DNA of 64,000 nt from Lepiota brunneoincarnata (Eukaryota > Basidiomycota > Agaricomycetes > Agaricales > Agaricaceae): assembly GCA_023014365.1 (NCBI GenBank), contig JAEBUN010000068.1, positions 54,499 through 118,498 of the forward strand, given 5' to 3'. A program made the position numbers and the translations under genes. Below the pieces are notes generated by a model. It was not told the origin of the DNA. It worked only from the letters and a program-made list of their open reading frames with translations, and did not search any database. How positions within the stretch are numbered: the first letter of the stretch is position 1; each line of letters starts with the position of its first letter. Positions 1-9,924 of the stretch are shown here, in pieces.

Positions 1-732
1 GCCATTCGGCTGGCAGTGTCCAAGGCAGTTACTGTCGGAGGCACTGCCGGCCTTGTCCTGTTCACCGACTTGATGGCTTCAGCCAGGTGGGCGGTGGACC
101 CATTGGTGCACTCCACCCAGGGTCATTCCTTGGTGGTCTGCCGCCTTCTCGCCAAGTGGTTTGCCGGGGGTTCAGCCCGCTCGGTTCATTTCTGGGAGGT
201 CCCTTCGCACACAAGGTGGCCTTTCCATACTCAGGTGCATGACTTTGCTCGGTCGTTGCCTCCCATTGGGGTAGGGTCTTGTCCCCAGGCCTCACTCAAC
301 TACCTCCGCAAGGAGGAAGTACATTCATGTCAGGACCGCTGGATCAATTTGTTCCAGGATTCTGACCATCGCGGGCACGGTTTCCTCCAGCTCGCCAGGG
401 ACAATGACCGTCCCCTGCAGCCCACGTACCTCCATGGTGGGGCCTGGATCCCACATGCTCACTCGGTGTCAGTAATGGCCTAGATGATGCATGCTATTCT
501 TAATCACGTACCGATAGGGAGCTACCGGAGGTGCTTCTTCCCACAGGAAGATTATTCCTGTCACTGCAGGTTTCAGGAGGAAACTTGTGAGCACATGTTT
601 CAGAGTTGCCCTAGGCACTCCATGGTGGGGGTCCCGGCTACGGTCAAGGCTCTCATTGCTTTCCTCGAGGTGTCCCCGATGGCGTTCACATTCGCTGAGA
701 GGGCTGGGCCCCCCCCGGGGGGTATCGGCTAG
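1..732 (+). pseudogene. LINE-A ORF2 C-terminal fragment (RNase H and zinc-binding tail)
   Basis: Frame 1 is open from the first base. It encodes the second half of the LINE RNase H domain (VLFTD motif, here LFTDLMASAR) and the C-terminal C-x-C-x8-H-x4-C zinc-binding segment around residues 195-215 (CHCRFQEETCEHMFQSC). A TAG at 481-483 interrupts it where intact copies read CGG (ARMTRAIL). The last residues PPPGGIG and the stop at 730-732 match the intact family-A ORF2 at 29279-33163. It is a dead fragment. Confidence 0.85.
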
Positions 733-1097
733 TAGCTCTGCCTAGCGCCCGGTTGGGGCTGGGCCGGGGTGTTGGTTATTCCCCCACTGTCCTCGGGTGG
801 TGTGTAGGGATTTATGTGGGAATTGACCCCTAACCTCCATTAGGGGGGGAACCTTGCTCTGGTCTGGTTCCTGTGCCGTGCGCTGGGCAGTAGCTGTCTT
901 TCCACCTCTGTTCACTTGGGGTGGCTTTATCCTGGGCATGGAGAAACACATGCCCATGTCCACAGTCACGTGTTGTATGTACAGATACCCTGTAGTGTAC
1001 GGCTCAGTCATTTGTACTGTAGTACGTTGCTGCATGCAGCCTCCCTACATGGCCCCCGTAATAAATTGGAGATTTAAAAAAAAAAAAAAAAAAAAAT
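1..1097 (+). mobile_element. LINE family A copy A1, 3' end (runs in from the left)
   Basis: This is the 3' kilobase of a family-A non-LTR retrotransposon: the C-terminal third of ORF2 (to 732), a 3' UTR of about 340 nt and a poly(A) tail at 1076-1097. The terminal sequence AATAAATTGGAGATTT before the tail is the family-A signature seen at every other A copy here. The element appears inserted in a B-type ORF1, because the 11 bases after the tail resume that ORF1 (continued at 14936). Its 5' side lies outside the window, so truncation and TSD cannot be judged. Confidence 0.9.
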
Positions 1098-1696
1098 CAC
1101 GGATGTCTTTTTTTTTTTTTTTTTTTAAATCAACAATTTATAATGCGGTGCTCGAACGCAGTCCACATGCACTAGCTACATACAAGGCAACTAATACATG
1201 GTATAACTACCAATAAAGGTAGAGAAAAGAGTCCTGCTGACTCGAACCCATCCAAGAAGTCCCTTGCAGGAAAACTCCACGTAGCCCCAACATGGTCCAC
1301 TTGGCATGACATGAGTGCTACAGCGCCCGTTACTCCCATGCCAGACTGAGCTTTACTCACCATAGACACAGGCGGGGGCCTCCCCTATAGGTGGTACACC
1401 CAGGGGCATGGGTTGGCACACTAACAGCCTCCCTAATTGGTGTGGCACTAAAGCCAATGGGCCGGACTTACATGAGGCAGCACAAAATCGCGGAATGCCC
1501 CAAACCCGTTGCCCTCCCAACTAGGTAATCCCCAGGGTAGTGAGTTGGTACAAAGCCTTCCTAAAGGGTGTACAAGGTGGGCTAAACTCCGCCACTCACC
1601 CCACAGACTCATGCTAGAACTACTGACATGGTAACAACTTAAACCAATAAACCTGGATCTTACCTGGGATTGATCGACAGCAGATCTTAACCTCTC

Positions 1697-2285
1697 ATTC
1701 TACCAAGGCCTTCTCCATGGTTGGTGCGATGGGAATGCTTGGTAATTCAACCCGGGGGTTGCTTCCTGATCAGAAGCGCCTCCTCTACCGGTCCTGCGTG
1801 GTTCCTATTGCCACGTATGGGTTTCATATGTGGTATCACAAGGGTTTCCACAACAAGGGAATCCTCAAGATGTTTAACTCCATGCAGCGGCGAGCCGCTA
1901 ACTGGATTATCGGTGCGTTTCGCACATCCCCAACCGGAAGGGCAGAGGCCCTGGCGGGCCTTCTGCTCTTCCGGCTGCATCTTAAGAAGTTAGCTTCCTG
2001 AATGATATTCCGGGTTGCTACTCTTGCGGCTAATCACCCACTTCGGCCCTTGCTGGGCCATGAGTTCAGGGGGAGTTCTCTGGAGCACCCTTGGGCCATT
2101 TCGTCTCTCACCCCTGCGCTTCGGCCTAAGGTGAAGAGTGCTCTTATGGAGGTACAAGCAGTGCTTCCGCAGCTTACTGAGCCGTTCTCCCCATTTGCGG
2201 ATGAGAATAGGCCAGGTCTCCGTCTTTTGGACCGCTTCTTAGAGTAGATCAAATTTAGACTCTATGCTGTTGATCCAGAGGGGGA
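1697..2285 (+). pseudogene. LINE-B ORF2 fragment of B1 (RT thumb/connection)
   Basis: This encodes the region after the RT catalytic motif (STKAFSMVGAMGMLGNS, then YRSCVVPIATYGF and MQRRAANWIIGAF). TGA at 1999-2001 replaces CGA (KLAS-R-TIF) and TAG at 2245-2247 replaces an Arg codon (LE-R-IKF), both transition-type damage. The reading frame resumes at 13001 after B2. Confidence 0.85.
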
Positions 2286-2286
2286 C

Positions 2287-2406
2287 ATTGCTTCTTGATC
2301 TGGTACCACCACCAGTAACGTGCACAGCCACACCCACTTCATCGCTCAACGTCTTGTACTGCGCACCCCCACTGTTGGATTCGACCAGTGGTACTTTCAA
2401 CCAAAC
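2287..2406 (+). promoter_or_regulatory. LINE-B 5' UTR, likely internal promoter region
   Basis: The 120 bp between the 5' terminus of B2 and the ORF1 ATG at 2407. The same terminus occurs reversed at 47354-47471, again exactly at an element edge. A related sequence (CTTCTTG, GTGCACAGCCACA, CTCAAC in the same order) forms the 5' end of family A at 40258 leftwards. Conservation of the extreme 5' end in two families suits an internal pol II promoter, but no core motif is recognisable, so promoter activity is inference. Confidence 0.5.
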
Positions 2407-3665
2407 ATGTCCTCCTCGGCCTCACAACAGGCAGCGCGAGGAGGGGCAGATCGTGGCAGATCCCGCGGTTCAGGCCATGGCCCCCCCCCTACCCCCTCCA
2501 CTGACCCATTGGACGTCCTGTCCCCCGGCTCCCCGAGGAGCCCTCTTCAAGAGCCCGCTGGCCACTACGGTACAGCGGCAAACATGCATGCTGCGGTTTC
2601 CCCACCTTATGGGATGGCCGTCGACCCGGTGGAGACGCCGCGACAGGCTTGACCTGTCTCCCGCCTCTCTGCGTTTTCTAACGACTCACGGTTGTCTTCC
2701 AAACGGCCGCAGCGTAACTCCAGCGAGGGGGGTCACCCCCTCTTTGCTCCCCCTGCGATATCCCCCCTGCGGGTTGACTTGACCGCTGAGCCCAGCAGCG
2801 ACAGTCAGGCTGATCACCTGCAGGCGATAGTGGAGTCGTTCGATCAGGCGACGGACTACCTGGTAAAGCACACCGAGGTCCTCATGACAGGCCCCTCTTG
2901 GGAGAGGGCCTGGCACGCCTTTGATGGTCTCCTGCGGCGCACTGGGTGCTGCGGGTTCCTTGACTATGGGCTGAAGTGTAAGGGGAATGACGAGTCTACC
3001 CTCCGTCAGTCCATTATCGATGGGATGCGCCCTTTTGGGAGGGACATCTCGGACGTCCCTGCGGTGGTAGGGCCCCCCAGCCAGGTGAAACCTGCTGAAG
3101 GCGCCCCGCCCGCCCACCCAGCCATAATGCCGGCGCCTATGGATACAGCCCCTGACGCAAGAGCCACCTCGGCCGTGCCGTCTGGTGGGGCTACGTCCTC
3201 CAAATTCAAGGGGAAGGGCAAGGCCCCCCCACCCCCCGCACCGCCGCCCAACCCTAGGGGTCCGGGCCCGTCGCAGGCAGGCACATCTTATGCGCGGTCG
3301 GCGGTCCCGCCGCCGCCGCCTAAGGTGAATCTCTCCACCAAGCCCAGGGGCGCGAAGTGCTCCTTCGCTCAGGTGGCTGCCGCCCCCCCGGTCTCTAGGG
3401 ATGGTGATACGAAGGTTGCGGAGGCCATTGCCGCCATGGCGAGGGCCTTCCCACACCTCTCCCCCGCGGATATCCTCCATACCATTGGTAGGGGATCCCC
3501 CACTCCATCGTCTGGGAGGCCTCGCAACACTACCGCTGGCCCCACTAGGCGCCAGATCGTCATCCTATTCGTGGGTCCTAGGCCCCCGATTAAGGACTTG
3601 TCTCAGGTCGTCGCGGGAGCTAATCGTGCCCTCCTCAATGCGAAGTCCTCTCTCAATGTCACATC
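2407..3665 (+). pseudogene. LINE-B ORF1 of B2, N-terminal part (gag-like)
   Basis: The gag-like RNA-binding protein of the LINE. It starts at ATG 2407 (MSSSASQQAARGG). The N-terminal 200 residues are low-complexity and Pro/Ser/Arg-rich; residues about 130-210 hold a helical stretch (SQADHLQAIVESFDQATDYL). A Pro-rich linker (KGKGKAPPPPAPPPNP) follows, then a conserved block (FAQVAAAPPVSRD...MARAFPHLSPADILHTIGRG). A TGA at 2650-2652 (codon 82) replaces CGA, which is intact in the copy at 46541-47353. The frame is cut at 3665 by B3 and resumes at 6300 exactly in phase. Confidence 0.85.
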
Positions 3666-6284
3666 TTTTTTTTTTTTTTTTTTTTGAGATCAACAATTTA
3701 TAATGCGGTGCTTGAACGCAGTCCGTGTGCACTAGCTACGTACAAGGCAACTAATACATGGTATAACTACCAATAAAGGTAGGGAAGAGAGTCCCACTGA
3801 CTCAAAAGGCTACACTCCATAAAGAAGTGCGTGTGGGCGAAGAGTCCGCTACCCCGATGGAGACCAGGGTGCGGCAGACGAGGGGTGGATAGGGCCAACA
3901 GGTCCCCCCCCCCAATCGCTACACCCCACCCGAAGACGGGGGGCGAATAACCACCGGTTCCTCGAGGCCAAAGCTGCGAGGAGGGAATAACCTGAAGGCC
4001 CTCCCCAGTTATCCCACCCCTTGGGGTCGGGATAGGAACGCAAACGCGGAGGGGTTGCGTTCCAGAAAGCCCAGAAGGGCATCGAGGTCACGGGGTAAGC
4101 CGCCACGTCGCGTGTACTTCAGACAGGAAGTGAGTATGTGGGTGCGGGTTTCAAGCCGCATCCCACAGGGACAGGAGTGATCCTCCTGGGGATGGAATCT
4201 AGCGCGGTACTCCCCAATAGGGGCGTGACCGAGTATAGTGTGGGCAGCCCTTGCTGTACCAGTGACGGACATCCGGGGACCGATTTCTCGGAGCCACGCA
4301 CCTCCGGAGAGATATGAGAGTTGGATAGGCTTCCCGAGGGAGTCCAGTAGGGGGAGGAAATTCCTTCCCCTGTAAAGGGGTGAGCAAAACATATTCACCC
4401 ACTCGTCAATACACCCTCTCGTGACCTCAGCCTGGAGAGAGTCGATAGTAGTCGCTGGACGAGCGCCCAGCGATACACGGAGCTCCTTCACCATTGCGAC
4501 GGCGTCAGAGTGAAGCTCTGCAACAGAGCCCAAAGGCACCTGCCAGAAAGTAACAGTCCGCTGGGCCTTGGAAGACAGCCAGCGGTCCAGGGACCAGCAC
4601 ACCTCCAGGGAGTGAACCTGGCTGGCGTGCACAGAGGGATCCACAGCTCTGCGGGCGGAGCCCGCGGAGCTGGTATAGATGAAGATGTGGTCGGTTTCCG
4701 CACAGTCCAGGACCATGCTTACTCCCAACCGAATGGAGTGGAGCTCCACGTCAGCGAGCAGAACCCTCCCTGCGGCCTGCCTGGCCTGCTTGACCAGACG
4801 CCCACCTGCAAACACGCAAGCTGCCGAAACAGCCTGCAGTCTCCCGCATGGCAGCTGGTGGGCACCAGCCGCTACGCAGACAGACAACGGATCAGACTGC
4901 GCCCTTCAAATGGAGGCGTGCAGTCCGTCAAGATGCCGTTGCTTCAAATCCCCCTCCGGATCAACAGTGTAGAGTCTAAATTTGATCCGCTCCAAAAAGT
5001 GGTCCAAAAGATGGAGACCTGGCCTATTCTCATCCGCAAATGGGGAGAAAGGCTCCGTAAGCTGTGGAAGCACCGCCTGTACCTCCATAAGAGCACTCTT
5101 CACCTTAGGCCGAAGTGCAGGGGTGAGAGTCAAGATAGCTCGTGGGTGTTCCAGAGAACTCCCCCTAAACTCATGGCCCAGCAAGGGCCGAAGCGGGTGG
5201 TTAGCCGCAAGAGTGGCAACCCGGAATATCGTTCGGGACACCAGCTTCTTAAGATGCAGCCAGAAGGGCAGAAGGCCTGCCAGGGCCTCTGCCCCTCCGG
5301 TTGGGGATGTGCGAAACACACCGATGATCCAGTTAGCGGCTCGCCGCTGCATGGAGTTGAACATCTTAAGGACTCCCTTGTTACAGAAACCCTCGTGATA
5401 CCACATACGAAATCCATACGTGGCAATGGGCACCACGCAGGATCGGTAGAGGAGGCGCTTCTGGTCAGGAAGCAACCCCCAGGTTGAATTACCAAGCATC
5501 CCCATCGCACCAACCGTGGAGAATGCCTTGGTAGAATAGTAGCGGACGTGCTCGCAGAAAGTGAGAGCACGGTCGAAATAGAAGCCCAGGTACCACCAGA
5601 ACGGCTTGGGTTTCAAAGGGGTGTCCCCCGTGTACGGATGGAAGCCCAGGTCAATGGGCGGGTTGGCATCCCTCGGGTTGCGAGAGAAGTGGGAGACCTC
5701 CGACTTGGTATGCTCAAGCGTGAGGCCAAAGGAGTCAAAGAGCCCGTGCACGCAGCGATAAGCCGCCTGCAGGGCAGTAACATTGTCCTCCCAATTCTTG
5801 GTCTGGACTATAAGGGTCCCATCATCGACATACGAAAGCATGTCGATGCCGAGGCCGGGGGTCTGCTGGTAATACAAGTACACCAGGGGTGTGAGATACA
5901 GGGCGGACAAGACGGGGGACAAAGCAGAGCCCTGCCCGATGCCCACATCTGCCTGCCTAGGATCAGACTGAAAGGAATTCCACAAATACGTGGTAGACCT
6001 CCCAACCAGGTAGGAGCCGAAGAATCGCACCAACTCAGGTGCGAAACCCGACCATGACAGCACCGCTAGAATCATATCATGATTCAGCAAAGGGAAGAAC
6101 TGAGCGATGTCAAAGGCTACAACGCTAGTTCGCAGTCCCCGAGCCCACCCCGCACAAACGAGATGAGTGAGGATCAACCCGGCGTCCTCAGTGGACTTCT
6201 GGCGAATACCGCCAACCTGGTTGGGATGAAACACTCCCCACTTGACGCAGTCAAACTGGAGGCGGTTGGAGATCATCTTCTCCA
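3666..6284 (-). mobile_element. LINE family B copy B3, reversed and 5'-truncated
   Basis: Poly(A) appears as T's at 3666-3685, followed by the minus-strand B 3' UTR and ORF2. It is truncated at 6284 in the RT domain. The flanking TCTCAATGTCACATC (3651-3665) and TCTCAACATCATGTC (6285-6299) form a 15-bp TSD whose four differences are all transitions. The 3' UTR lacks one of the two tandem box units seen in B1, by a deletion of about 110 bp near 3910-3930. Confidence 0.9.
4009..6284 (-). pseudogene. LINE-B ORF2 of B3 (RT, RNase H, C-terminal zinc segment)
   Basis: The minus frame encodes RT from MEKMISNRL through FDIAQFFPLLNHDM, the G-Q-G-SALSPV block and the catalytic YVDDGT. After a TGA at 4903-4905 (CGA in other copies, ASI-R-RAQ) comes the RNase H region (ELHSIRLGVSM, HIFIYTSSAGSARR) and the zinc motif CPCGMRLETRTHILTSC. 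The end PQGVG-stop is at 4009. The N-terminal endonuclease is missing through 5' truncation, so it is a dead copy. Confidence 0.88.
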
Positions 6285-6299
6285 TCTCAACATCATGTC

Positions 6300-6625
6300 A
6301 GCCTCCCCGGCGTACGACGGCGTCTCTCTTGCGACTGACCCGGTTGCGTCCACTGCGGATCTTAACGTGATCCAAGACTGGGCTTCCCGGTTCTTCCCAG
6401 CGGGATCACAGCCTATGGCCACGGTCCCCTCCTCCAAGTCCTTCATGAAAGTGTTGGACATCCCCTTCTTTGCCCCTGACGGGTCCCATATTACCAGTCA
6501 GTGGATCGAGAACATCATGCGACAGTCGTCGCATCGAGGTTTCCTTAACCTCCAGGACCCCCCTAGGGTCCGGAGGAACTCTGACAAATCAGACACTACA
6601 ACTGTCTGGTTCGAAATTTGGGACT
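6300..6625 (+). pseudogene. LINE-B ORF1 of B2, middle part
   Basis: ORF1 resumes in phase directly after the B3 TSD (SASPAYDGVSLATD...) and continues to VWFEIWD, where SINE D1 interrupts it. The segment resembles the folded central RNA-binding region of fungal LINE ORF1 proteins, corresponding to DSHVACYTTAVPSELDIGTI...VFFEIWDS in family A. No stop or frameshift lies in this part. Confidence 0.85.
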
Positions 6626-6670
6626 TTTTTTTTTTCTTTTTTTTTTTTTGAAATCAACAATTTACGAGGT

Positions 6671-6700
6671 ATAGGGCCCTCCCGTGAGGGAGGACCCTAT
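6671..6700 (-). other. 3' stem-loop of SINE D1
   Basis: ATAGGG-c-CCTCCC (6671-6683) pairs with GGGAGG-a-CCCTAT (6688-6700) around a GTGA loop: 12 pairs with one mismatch. Copy D2 keeps the stem at about 15771-15800 with loop ATGA. It lies about 20 nt from the tail shared with LINE B, so it may help recognition by the LINE reverse transcriptase (inference). Confidence 0.65.
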
Positions 6701-7621
6701 TGCTATGCACTCTTGCGAGGCAAGCACCGGATGCACCAGACCCCGGAATCAACTTAGACTCTAACCTGGCTTAGTCAGTCAGGAGAACCGACAGAGGATT
6801 TAGTGCACTCGAGCTGGGTCGCGGGAGACTGTCCCGGCCTGCTACGGCTCATGCTTTGCCAGGGAGTTAGTATAGAGCCCCGGTTACTGGGCTTCCCGTT
6901 CCCAGGCAGGTGGTTCGCTGATGCCAACCGGCGTGGATCCCCACCTGTCCCAGGTCTCTGCCTCGCCCACAGCCAACCACATTGCACTTCCAGAGGTCCG
7001 TGGACCAGTGGCGTGGAGTTGTTTCAGCACCCTAAGCCTGCACCGCCCACTTCGGACGGAACACCCACGGGGGATCTAACCCCAGGGCATGCCCAGATGC
7101 GGACTCACCCAGAGCTCCAAGGTCCGGGCGGCGGACCTCCCCAATCGGCAGCCCCTATGGGAGAAGCTGTGGGTAACCCCAAAGCCCCAGTGCCCCACCC
7201 TTTGCCACCCAACCGGATACCTACTACCATGGACTAACGACCGGTACTTACTTGGCTTAAGCCGGCGGCACCCGGACCAAGCGTTCCCATGTGGGGGGTT
7301 ACCTGGCCCCTTATTGGGACGTTCGATCTGTTTTTGTTAGAATTCCCCCGCTTACCATGCCCTGTGCTTTCGCTCCCTTATCGGGCACAGCCGATCCAGT
7401 CCGATCAAGATCGATCCAGATCCGCCACTTTGGGCTCCAACGATCTCTCCCCCAGATTTACCCCAGATTGGCGATTGCCAGTCGCCAAATCGAGAACTGA
7501 GATCAAGGAGACCATCGAATTTCCTCGGAGATAGTTTACCCACCCAAAGAACCGAGCACACGGTAGTATCCAATGACAACCACGCGACCTCTCTCCACTT
7601 CACAGGTATGGAGGATAAGAG

Positions 7622-7699
7622 GGAATCGAACCCCCAACCTTTCCGGCAGCTGTGTGCAGCCACCTCTCCCCATCTTTAGTGATTGAAACCACTGGGCTA
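7622..7699 (-). promoter_or_regulatory. Internal RNA polymerase III promoter of SINE D1 (A and B boxes)
   Basis: On the minus strand, the A box TAGCCCAGTGG is at 7699-7689 and the B box GGTTCGATTCC at 7632-7622. Both fit the tRNA-gene consensus and lie 10 and about 77 nt from the element's 5' end. The acceptor-stem halves do not pair, so this is a SINE promoter rather than a working tRNA gene. Confidence 0.8.
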
Positions 7700-7724
7700 G
7701 AGGGGCCCTTCGAAATTTGGGACT

Positions 7725-8179
7725 CGCAGACTGGGTCCACTTCCAAGTCGATGATCGGGAGATCGTTGGCCGTTGGGCCCCGCGCTTGCCCTATAAGTGC
7801 GGCTTCCCAGCAGGTAGGGACGTCCCTCTGCCGCCATTGCTGGCGGTGGGGGCACCCGACTAATGTCTGCAGGGCGAGATTCCTGACCTGCCCCATATGC
7901 TCCGAGCCCCACAGCGAGGAGAATCATAGGTCGATGGCGGGGTGCTGCAAGGCCCGCCCCAACGCGAACCCACCGGTTGCCAGTACTGCTGAGGGCACGG
8001 AGTGCCCTCATCAACCCCGTTGTAGGAACTGTGGCGGCCCTCATGCCGCCCATGATAAGAAATGCCCATTTTGGCGCAAGCGTTTTGAAGACGGTTGGGC
8101 CAAGAAACGATATCAGGAGGTACGCGGTTCCCCTACCGCCCCCAAGGTCTCGCTAACTCAGCCTAGGAGTAATGCCTAG
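7725..8179 (+). pseudogene. LINE-B ORF1 of B2, C-terminal zinc-knuckle part
   Basis: ORF1 resumes in phase after SINE D1 (SQTGSTSKSM...). It carries a classical C-x2-C-x4-H-x4-C knuckle (CRHCWRWGHPTNVC) and two further Cys/His clusters (CPICSEPHSEENH; CRNCGGPHAAHDKKC), which bind RNA in the ribonucleoprotein. It ends at TAG 8177-8179, overlapping the ORF2 start by 8 nt (ATGCCTAG). This suggests ORF2 is translated by termination-reinitiation. No damage is seen in this segment. Confidence 0.88.
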
Positions 8180-9546
8180 GTACCTGAACGAGTTACGTAT
8201 ATGCTCTCAGAATGTAAACCGTAACTACATTCTGCTGGACACTTATCTCAAATTATATAAAAATGATTTTGACATCTTTTTCGTGCAAGAGCCCCCTTGG
8301 TGAAATCTCCGTAAGGCTCCCTCTGCTGTCTCCAGGGACGGCGAGGATGTTGTAGGTGCCCCACTCCATCCGGAGTGGGTGTGCATCTGGAACCCTCAGC
8401 CGGGTGATTCGTCCCCGCGAGTGTTGGCTTACGTCCACTTGAGGCTGAAGATGCTGCGACCTTCCCTCCGCAGGGATCTGGTCGATCACTGCGACATTAT
8501 GGTTGTGTCCCTGTGGCAAGGGGGGCACACCTATAATCTTATGAACGTCTATTCGGACAACCGCCACACCGCCATCCTGGTCCTTCGGGGGCTGGTGGAC
8601 TCTCTGTCTGCCATGACGTATATGGTGGGCGACTTCAATTGCCACTTGGAGCAGTGGGATCCTAATCGGGTCTCGCATCCGGGGATCACCCAATCTCTGT
8701 TGGAGGTTGGGATGGATCTGGGGCTTGATTTGGTACTCCCAGTGGTTCTGGGCCCAACTCACTTCCCGCACGATATGAATCTGTCACCATTGGTGATCGA
8801 TCTCGTCTTCCTCCCGATGGCTCGAGATCCTGATCTCAGGCCCCTTCCGGTCACTCGATTTATGACCGGAGTGGTCCGTCGTGTTCTGAAGCCCGATAGC
8901 GACAAGGAGTTGAAGTTCGTGGCTCAGGTATGTGAGGGGCTTGCCGCTCTGCGGCTGCCCTTGGTCACTCCTGTGGAGGTGGAGTCCGCGGCCCTGGCTG
9001 TGGCTCGCATCGTCTCTCAAGCCTGGGATGCCTTCTCCGAGGAGGTATTCATTGTGGGGCGGTCTAATCCTTGGTGGAATGACGACTGCACTGCTGCCAT
9101 TAGGGCGTATTGGGCTTCCCCCTTGGGGGAGGCGTGGTATGAGTTCCGGCGCGCCACTAAGGCCGTCAAGCGCAAGTTCTTCGATGAGAAGATTGAAGAG
9201 ATTGCCTCTGCGAACAAGCGCCCCTGGGACCTAATGGCCTGGGTTAAGCAGCGCAAGTTACCCGCATGCGACGCGATTCAGCACGACGGCGTGCTGTGTC
9301 ATGATATGGACTCCTTGTGGGATGCCCTCCACGGTACCTACAATGCGGCCTCTGGCCACACTGTAGATACCTCCGTATTAGACACTCTCCCCACGCAGGC
9401 GGAGAGGGCGTGGTACCCCTTCTCCACTTTGGAACTCAAGGACGCTTTACGTTCTTGCGCGAAGAAGTCTGCTCCCAGGCCCGACCACGTTACGTGGTCG
9501 TACCTGAAGGATATTGTGGTGGACCGTGCGTCCTGCCGCGTGTTCG
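8172..9546 (+). pseudogene. LINE-B ORF2 of B2, endonuclease and start of RT
   Basis: Starts at ATG 8172 (MPRYLNELRICSQNVNRNY), with an apurinic-type endonuclease: SQN near residue 13, QEPPW at about 39-43, GDFNCH at about 153-158. TGA at 8301-8303 (codon 44) replaces CGA. A 54-bp in-frame deletion near 8845, compared with B5, removes the segment containing GPLDHAPL. That segment holds the last catalytic Asp-His pair, so this endonuclease is dead. A linker (RSNPWWNDDC...NKRPWDLM) leads to SAPRPDHVTWSYLKD. The frame stops at the solo LTR at 9547. Confidence 0.87.
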
Positions 9547-9919
9547 TGTTAGGTTTTGTCCAGCTACACCTTATCTTATCTTATCCCCCCCCATCATCTC
9601 TTATCTTATCTTATCCACTCCCTTGATTAGATTATCTCCCTTTGTTCCCTTTTTGGTAATCTCTTTGTTCCCATTTTAGTAATACCTTTGTTCTTCTTTT
9701 GGTAACTCCTTTATCCCTCTTTTGGTAGTTGTCTTGTATCCTGTACATATATAAGGAGGCTTCCTCCTCTCCAATCTAACAGGACATTCCTTTCTTTTGT
9801 GTCAGTGTCAGTGTCTGAGTCTCCTTCTTCTAATACTCTCTCCTCTATATCCTTTTATCATCCTCTATTCTCTCACTCTTTTTGTGTTTCCTACACTCCT
9901 TTATTCTCCTCCCTCAACA
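9547..9919 (+). mobile_element. Solo LTR (373 bp) inserted in the RT of B2
   Basis: The insert begins TGTTAGG and ends CAACA, with inverted TGTT/AACA termini and a 5-bp TSD GTTCG (9542-9546) and GTTTG (9920-9924). Removing it with one TSD restores the RVFVNLANACL reading. It has a TATATAAG box at 9748-9755 and is C/T-rich, with short TTATC repeats near 9570-9620. It differs from the copia and gypsy LTRs here, so it marks a third LTR family. Confidence 0.85.
9748..9755 (+). promoter_or_regulatory. TATA box of the solo LTR
   Basis: TATATAAG, 201 bp from the LTR's left end, followed by GGAGGCTTCCTCC, a short inverted repeat. It indicates plus-strand orientation of the LTR and a start site near 9780. 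Confidence 0.6.
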
Positions 9920-9924
9920 GTTTG

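Larger units (their letters stand above)
6626..7708 (-). mobile_element. tRNA-derived SINE D, copy D1 (1.08 kb)
   Basis: A reversed SINE flanked by the perfect TSD TTCGAAATTTGGGACT (6610-6625 and 7709-7724). Its 5' head (7708 leftwards, ~110 bp) is tRNA-like: A box TAGCCCAGTGG, B box GGTTCGATTCC, a T-arm-like GGGGG/CCCTC stem and a putative long variable arm. The 56-nt A-to-B spacing suits a class II tRNA (Leu/Ser type). A body of about 900 bp has no homology I recognise. The 3' end carries a strong hairpin (6671-6700), then TAAATTGTTGATTTC and poly(A), the terminal sequence of LINE family B. The length is unusually large for a SINE. Confidence 0.85.

Noticed and set aside
2686..3480. 264-codon minus-strand frame opposite LINE-B ORF1
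   Set aside because: An antisense shadow of a GC-rich coding region with low-complexity, Arg/Gly-rich translation and no conserved motif.
6803..7237. 144-codon plus-strand frame, also present in D2 at 15902-16336
   Set aside because: It is antisense to the SINE, and many of the differences between copies change the amino acid, often non-conservatively. It has no recognisable domain. Conservation is explained by the young age of the repeat.
7600..7708. A functional tRNA gene
   Set aside because: A and B boxes and a T-arm are present, but the acceptor stem does not pair and the unit ends a 1.08-kb poly(A)-tailed repeat seen three times.
9547..9919. An intron in LINE-B ORF2 (the insert begins near GT and ends in AG if shifted slightly)
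   Set aside because: It is absent from the other B copies, has a 5-bp TSD, TGTT/AACA termini and its own TATA box, so a solo LTR explains it better.
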